Assembly: GCA_002898855.1 (NCBI GenBank)
Contig: BEIR01000049.1
Location: 1-7,752, forward strand
Length of the DNA stretch: 7,752 nt
Reading direction: 5' to 3'
Source: a bacterium HR41
Lineage (GTDB): Bacteria > Actinomycetota > Thermoleophilia > Solirubrobacterales > Thermoleophilaceae
Shown: piece after piece, positions 5,868-7,752 of the stretch
Layout of the letters: every line of letters starts with the position of its first letter
How positions within the stretch are numbered: position 1 is the stretch's first letter
Translations under genes and position numbers: made by a program
The notes under the pieces: generated by a model
Databases searched by the model: none
What the model was told of the DNA's origin: nothing
What the model saw: only the letters and a program-made list of their open reading frames with translations

Positions 5868-7541
5868 CTACATCTCGTCGGGTGCCGCGATACCGAGCAG
5901 CCCCAGACCGCGGGCGAGCGTGTCGCGCACCGCCACGCACACCGCCAAACGGAAGTCCTCGTCTCCCCCTTCTTCCTCCGCGCCGAGCACGCGGCAGTCG
6001 CGGTAGAAAGCCGAGAACGCGCGCGCCAGCTCGAGCAGGTAGGCGGTCAGGCGGTGCGGCGCGCGCAGCGCAGCGGCTTCGCCGACCTCGGACGGGAAGG
6101 CGAACAGCTTCAAAAGAAGCTCGCGTGCCGCCGGCGCCAGCGTCTCCGGCGACGCCTCGACGTCGCAGCGGCGGACAGCTGCCTCGCGGTCGGTCCCGGC
6201 GCGACGGAGGATGCTGGCGATGCGAGCGTGCGCGTACTGGACGTAGAAGACGGGGTTCTCCTGGGCTTGGCTGCGCGCCAGGTCGAGGTCGAGCTCGAGC
6301 GTCGTGTCGTGGCTGCGCGAGAGCAAAAACCACCGCGCAGCGTCGACACCGATATCGCTGACGAGCTCGTCGAGCGTGACGACGGTGCCGGCGCGTTTCG
6401 ACATCTGCGCCCTGCTGCCGCCCTCGACGAGGTGCACCAGCTGCATGATCACGAGCTCGAGGCGGTCGCTCTCGCCGCCGAGCGCCTGCCAGGCGGCGCG
6501 CATGCGGCCGACATAGCCGTGGTGGTCGGCGCCGAGCACATCGATCGCCCGGTAACCGCCCTCGGGGCTGGCTGCAGCGAGGCGCGCGAGCTTGTCGGCG
6601 TGGTACGCGATGTCGGCGGCGAAGTAGGTGTACTCGCCGTTCGAGCGGCGCAGGACACGGTCTTTGTCGTCGCCGAAGGCGGTGGTGCGCAACCACAGCG
6701 CCCCGTCCGCTTCGTAGGTGTGACCGGCGCGCGCGAGCTGCTCGAGCGCCCGCTCGATCGCGCCGCTTTCGTGCAGGGAGCGCTCCGAGAAGTAGCGGTC
6801 CATCCGCACACCGAAACGCTCGAGCGTGCCCTTTACCGACGCCATCATCGCCTCGACACCGCGGCGCGCGAGCGTTTCGGTGTCGAGGTCGGCGGCGCCG
6901 TCGATCGCCCTTGCCAGCTCGGCGACGTAGTCGCCCCGGTAACCGTCCTCCGGCGGCTCTTCGCCACGCGCGCGCGCCGCGATCGAGCGGGCGAACCGCT
7001 CGACCTGTGAGCCGGCGTCGTTCACGTAGTACTCGCGCTCGACGGTGTGGCCGCAGAACTCGAGCAGGCGACAAAGGGCGTCGCCGTAGGCGGCGTGGCG
7101 GCCCGAAGCGACGGTGATCGGGCCGGTCGGGTTGGCGCTTACGAACTCGACCAGGATCCGCTCGCGCGGCCCGGCGGCGAGCGGACGCCCGTACGCCTCG
7201 CTCGCGGCGAGCACCTGCGCCAGCGCCCGCTTGAACCACGCGTCCGCGAGCCGCAGGTTGAGAAAACCTGGCCCCGCGACGTCGACCGCCGCGAGACGTT
7301 CGCCGAGCTCGTCGGCGAGCGCAGCCGCCAGTCGCGGCGCCACTTCGCGCGGCGCCGAGCGCGCGAGCGGCGCCAGCAGCATCGCGGCGTTGGTAGCGAA
7401 GTCGCCGAGCTCGAGCTTGGGCGGCCGATCGAGCGTCGGCAGCCGCGGGAGCTCGCCGTCGGCGAGCGTGCGAGCTGCCGCTACCACCGCGTCGCGCAGC
7501 GAAGCGATCGGGTCGCAGGCGCTGTCGGCTCGGGTCGCCAC
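5868..7541 (-). CDS. argS: Arginyl-tRNA synthetase
   Basis: This is a 557-residue class I synthetase that charges tRNA-Arg in the cytoplasm. The parts are in order: an N-terminal additional domain (LELGDFATNAAMLLAPLA, about 43-60); the catalytic core with FVSANPTGPITVASGRHAA (about 133-151) and REYYVNDAGSQVERFA; GADHHGYVGRM (about 337-347); the KMSKS-equivalent QMSKRAGTVVTLDELV starting near 379; and the DALR anticodon-binding domain with ENPVFYVQYAHARIASIL, ending in the typical RDTLARGLGLLGIAAPDEM. The region that is usually HVGH in this family (HIGH signature) reads TVAS at 143-146, so both histidines are missing although the surrounding signature is intact. I chose GTG at 7541 because it gives the normal family length. 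A GTG at 7619 or a TTG at 7694 would extend through a repeat-rich spacer, the latter into rlmH. No good ribosome binding site precedes any of them. It follows rlmH on the same strand after 127 bp. Confidence 0.93.
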   Translation of the reverse strand: MATRADSACDPIASLRDAVVAAARTLADGELPRLPTLDRPPKLELGDFATNAAMLLAPLARSAPREVAPRLAAALADELGERLAAVDVAGPGFLNLRLADAWFKRALAQVLAASEAYGRPLAAGPRERILVEFVSANPTGPITVASGRHAAYGDALCRLLEFCGHTVEREYYVNDAGSQVERFARSIAARARGEEPPEDGYRGDYVAELARAIDGAADLDTETLARRGVEAMMASVKGTLERFGVRMDRYFSERSLHESGAIERALEQLARAGHTYEADGALWLRTTAFGDDKDRVLRRSNGEYTYFAADIAYHADKLARLAAASPEGGYRAIDVLGADHHGYVGRMRAAWQALGGESDRLELVIMQLVHLVEGGSRAQMSKRAGTVVTLDELVSDIGVDAARWFLLSRSHDTTLELDLDLARSQAQENPVFYVQYAHARIASILRRAGTDREAAVRRCDVEASPETLAPAARELLLKLFAFPSEVGEAAALRAPHRLTAYLLELARAFSAFYRDCRVLGAEEEGGDEDFRLAVCVAVRDTLARGLGLLGIAAPDEM

Positions 7542-7575
7542 GACGGTCGCCGAGATTACCGCTCCGCCGCGCCGG

Positions 7576-7657
7576 CACCGCTCGGAGCGGCCGACGCCGC
7601 TCGGGCAGGCGGACGCCACACGGAGCCGGCCACCGCTCGGAGCGGCCGGCGCCGCTC
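7576..7657. repeat. Two direct copies of a 27-bp stem-loop repeat between rlmH and argS
   Basis: The 27-bp units at 7576-7602 and 7631-7657 differ at one base and start 55 bp apart. Each contains a perfect 7-bp inverted repeat, GAGCGGC and GCCGCTC (arms 7585-7591/7596-7602 and 7640-7646/7651-7657), closing a four-base loop. The single difference between copies is in the loop (CGAC versus CGGC). An AGCGG partial copy recurs near the argS start (7561-7567, minus-strand reading). The 28 bp between copies are not repeated. Confidence 0.8.
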
Positions 7658-7668
7658 CGCGGCCGGCT
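7624..7668 (-). terminator. Nested inverted repeat immediately after rlmH stop, possible terminator or processing site
   Basis: On the minus strand the base after the rlmH TGA begins AGCCGGCC (7668-7661), which pairs perfectly with GGCCGGCT (7631-7624). The 29 bases enclosed include one of the 7-bp hairpins described in the repeat entry, so the RNA could form a branched GC-only structure. There is no T tract, so termination is only a possibility. Reduced read-through into argS, or protection of the rlmH mRNA end, would also fit. Confidence 0.35.
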
Positions 7669-7752
7669 TCAGTAGTGGTAAGGCTCACCGGCAAGGATCT
7701 TGTGGGCGCGGAAAAGTTGCTCGAGCAACACCACGCGCGCGAGCTGGTGGGG
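7669..7752 (-). CDS. rlmH: RlmH, C-terminal end (23S rRNA pseudouridine-1915 N3-methyltransferase), partial
   Basis: Only the last 27 codons lie in the window; the gene enters from the right edge. The reading PHQLARVVLLEQLFRAHKIL followed by AGEPYHY and a TGA stop is the hallmark C-terminus of the SPOUT-family enzyme RlmH, which methylates pseudouridine 1915 in helix 69 of 23S rRNA on assembled 70S ribosomes. The Gln-Leu-x-Arg and GEPYHx ends are strongly conserved in the family and belong to the knotted, S-adenosylmethionine-binding and dimer region. It is on the same strand as argS and is separated from it by a repeat-bearing spacer. Confidence 0.93.
   Translation of the reverse strand, partial: PHQLARVVLLEQLFRAHKILAGEPYHY

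Noticed and set aside
4235..6361. Plus-strand open frame of 708 residues across ccdA, the hydrolase and argS
   Set aside because: It overlaps three well-supported genes in other frames, two of them recognised by strong motifs, and its own translation is low-complexity and Arg-rich.
5704..7578. Second minus-strand frame of 624 residues covering argS
   Set aside because: It is a shifted shadow of argS: the translation is almost all Arg, Ala and Gly, while the argS frame carries all synthetase motifs.
7542..7694. Upstream extension of argS to TTG 7694 or GTG 7619
   Set aside because: It would translate the hairpin repeat spacer, and the longer form also overlaps rlmH; the added residues do not resemble the ArgS N-terminus and make the protein longer than the family norm.

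Overview
The window is GC-rich DNA with very few A/T-rich stretches, GTG and TTG starts, and arginine/alanine-rich proteins. This fits a high-GC actinobacterium. The divergent CcmH and CcdA types and the proteins of unknown family would suit a deep lineage such as Thermoleophilia/Solirubrobacterales, but that placement is inference from style, not from a search.

Layout, left to right. Positions 1-668 (minus) hold the N-terminal half of an FAD-linked oxidase of the GlcD/D-2-hydroxyglutarate dehydrogenase type. An in-frame TAG breaks it inside a well-conserved stretch, so it is called a pseudogene unless the stop is read through or is a sequence error. Five bases upstream in the transcript sits a 684-residue exported protein (674-2728, minus) of unrecognised family, with a helical-toroid-like N-terminal half and a beta-rich C-terminal half. 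A relatively AT-rich leader region, a stem-loop and a tRNA-Gly(CCC) gene (2912-2983, minus) follow. Next comes a plus-strand pair with overlapping ends, a CcmH-like thiol oxidoreductase (3068-3577) and a CcdA-like membrane protein (3574-4359). Together these would keep the haem-binding cysteines of apocytochrome c reduced outside the membrane.

The right half is a minus-strand block that reads from the right edge: the last 27 codons of rlmH (23S rRNA methyltransferase), a 127-bp spacer carrying two copies of a stem-loop repeat, arginyl-tRNA synthetase argS (5868-7541), and an exported alpha/beta hydrolase (4409-5749). The hydrolase converges on ccdA with only 49 bp between them.

Most of the window is ordinary housekeeping and envelope biology, and I see no defence island, CRISPR array, transposon or obvious new multi-gene system. 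The points most worth a second look are the amber codon in the oxidase, an ArgS whose HIGH signature has lost both histidines, the duplicated hairpin between rlmH and argS, and the unknown exported 684-residue protein. No gap between genes exceeds 300 bases.
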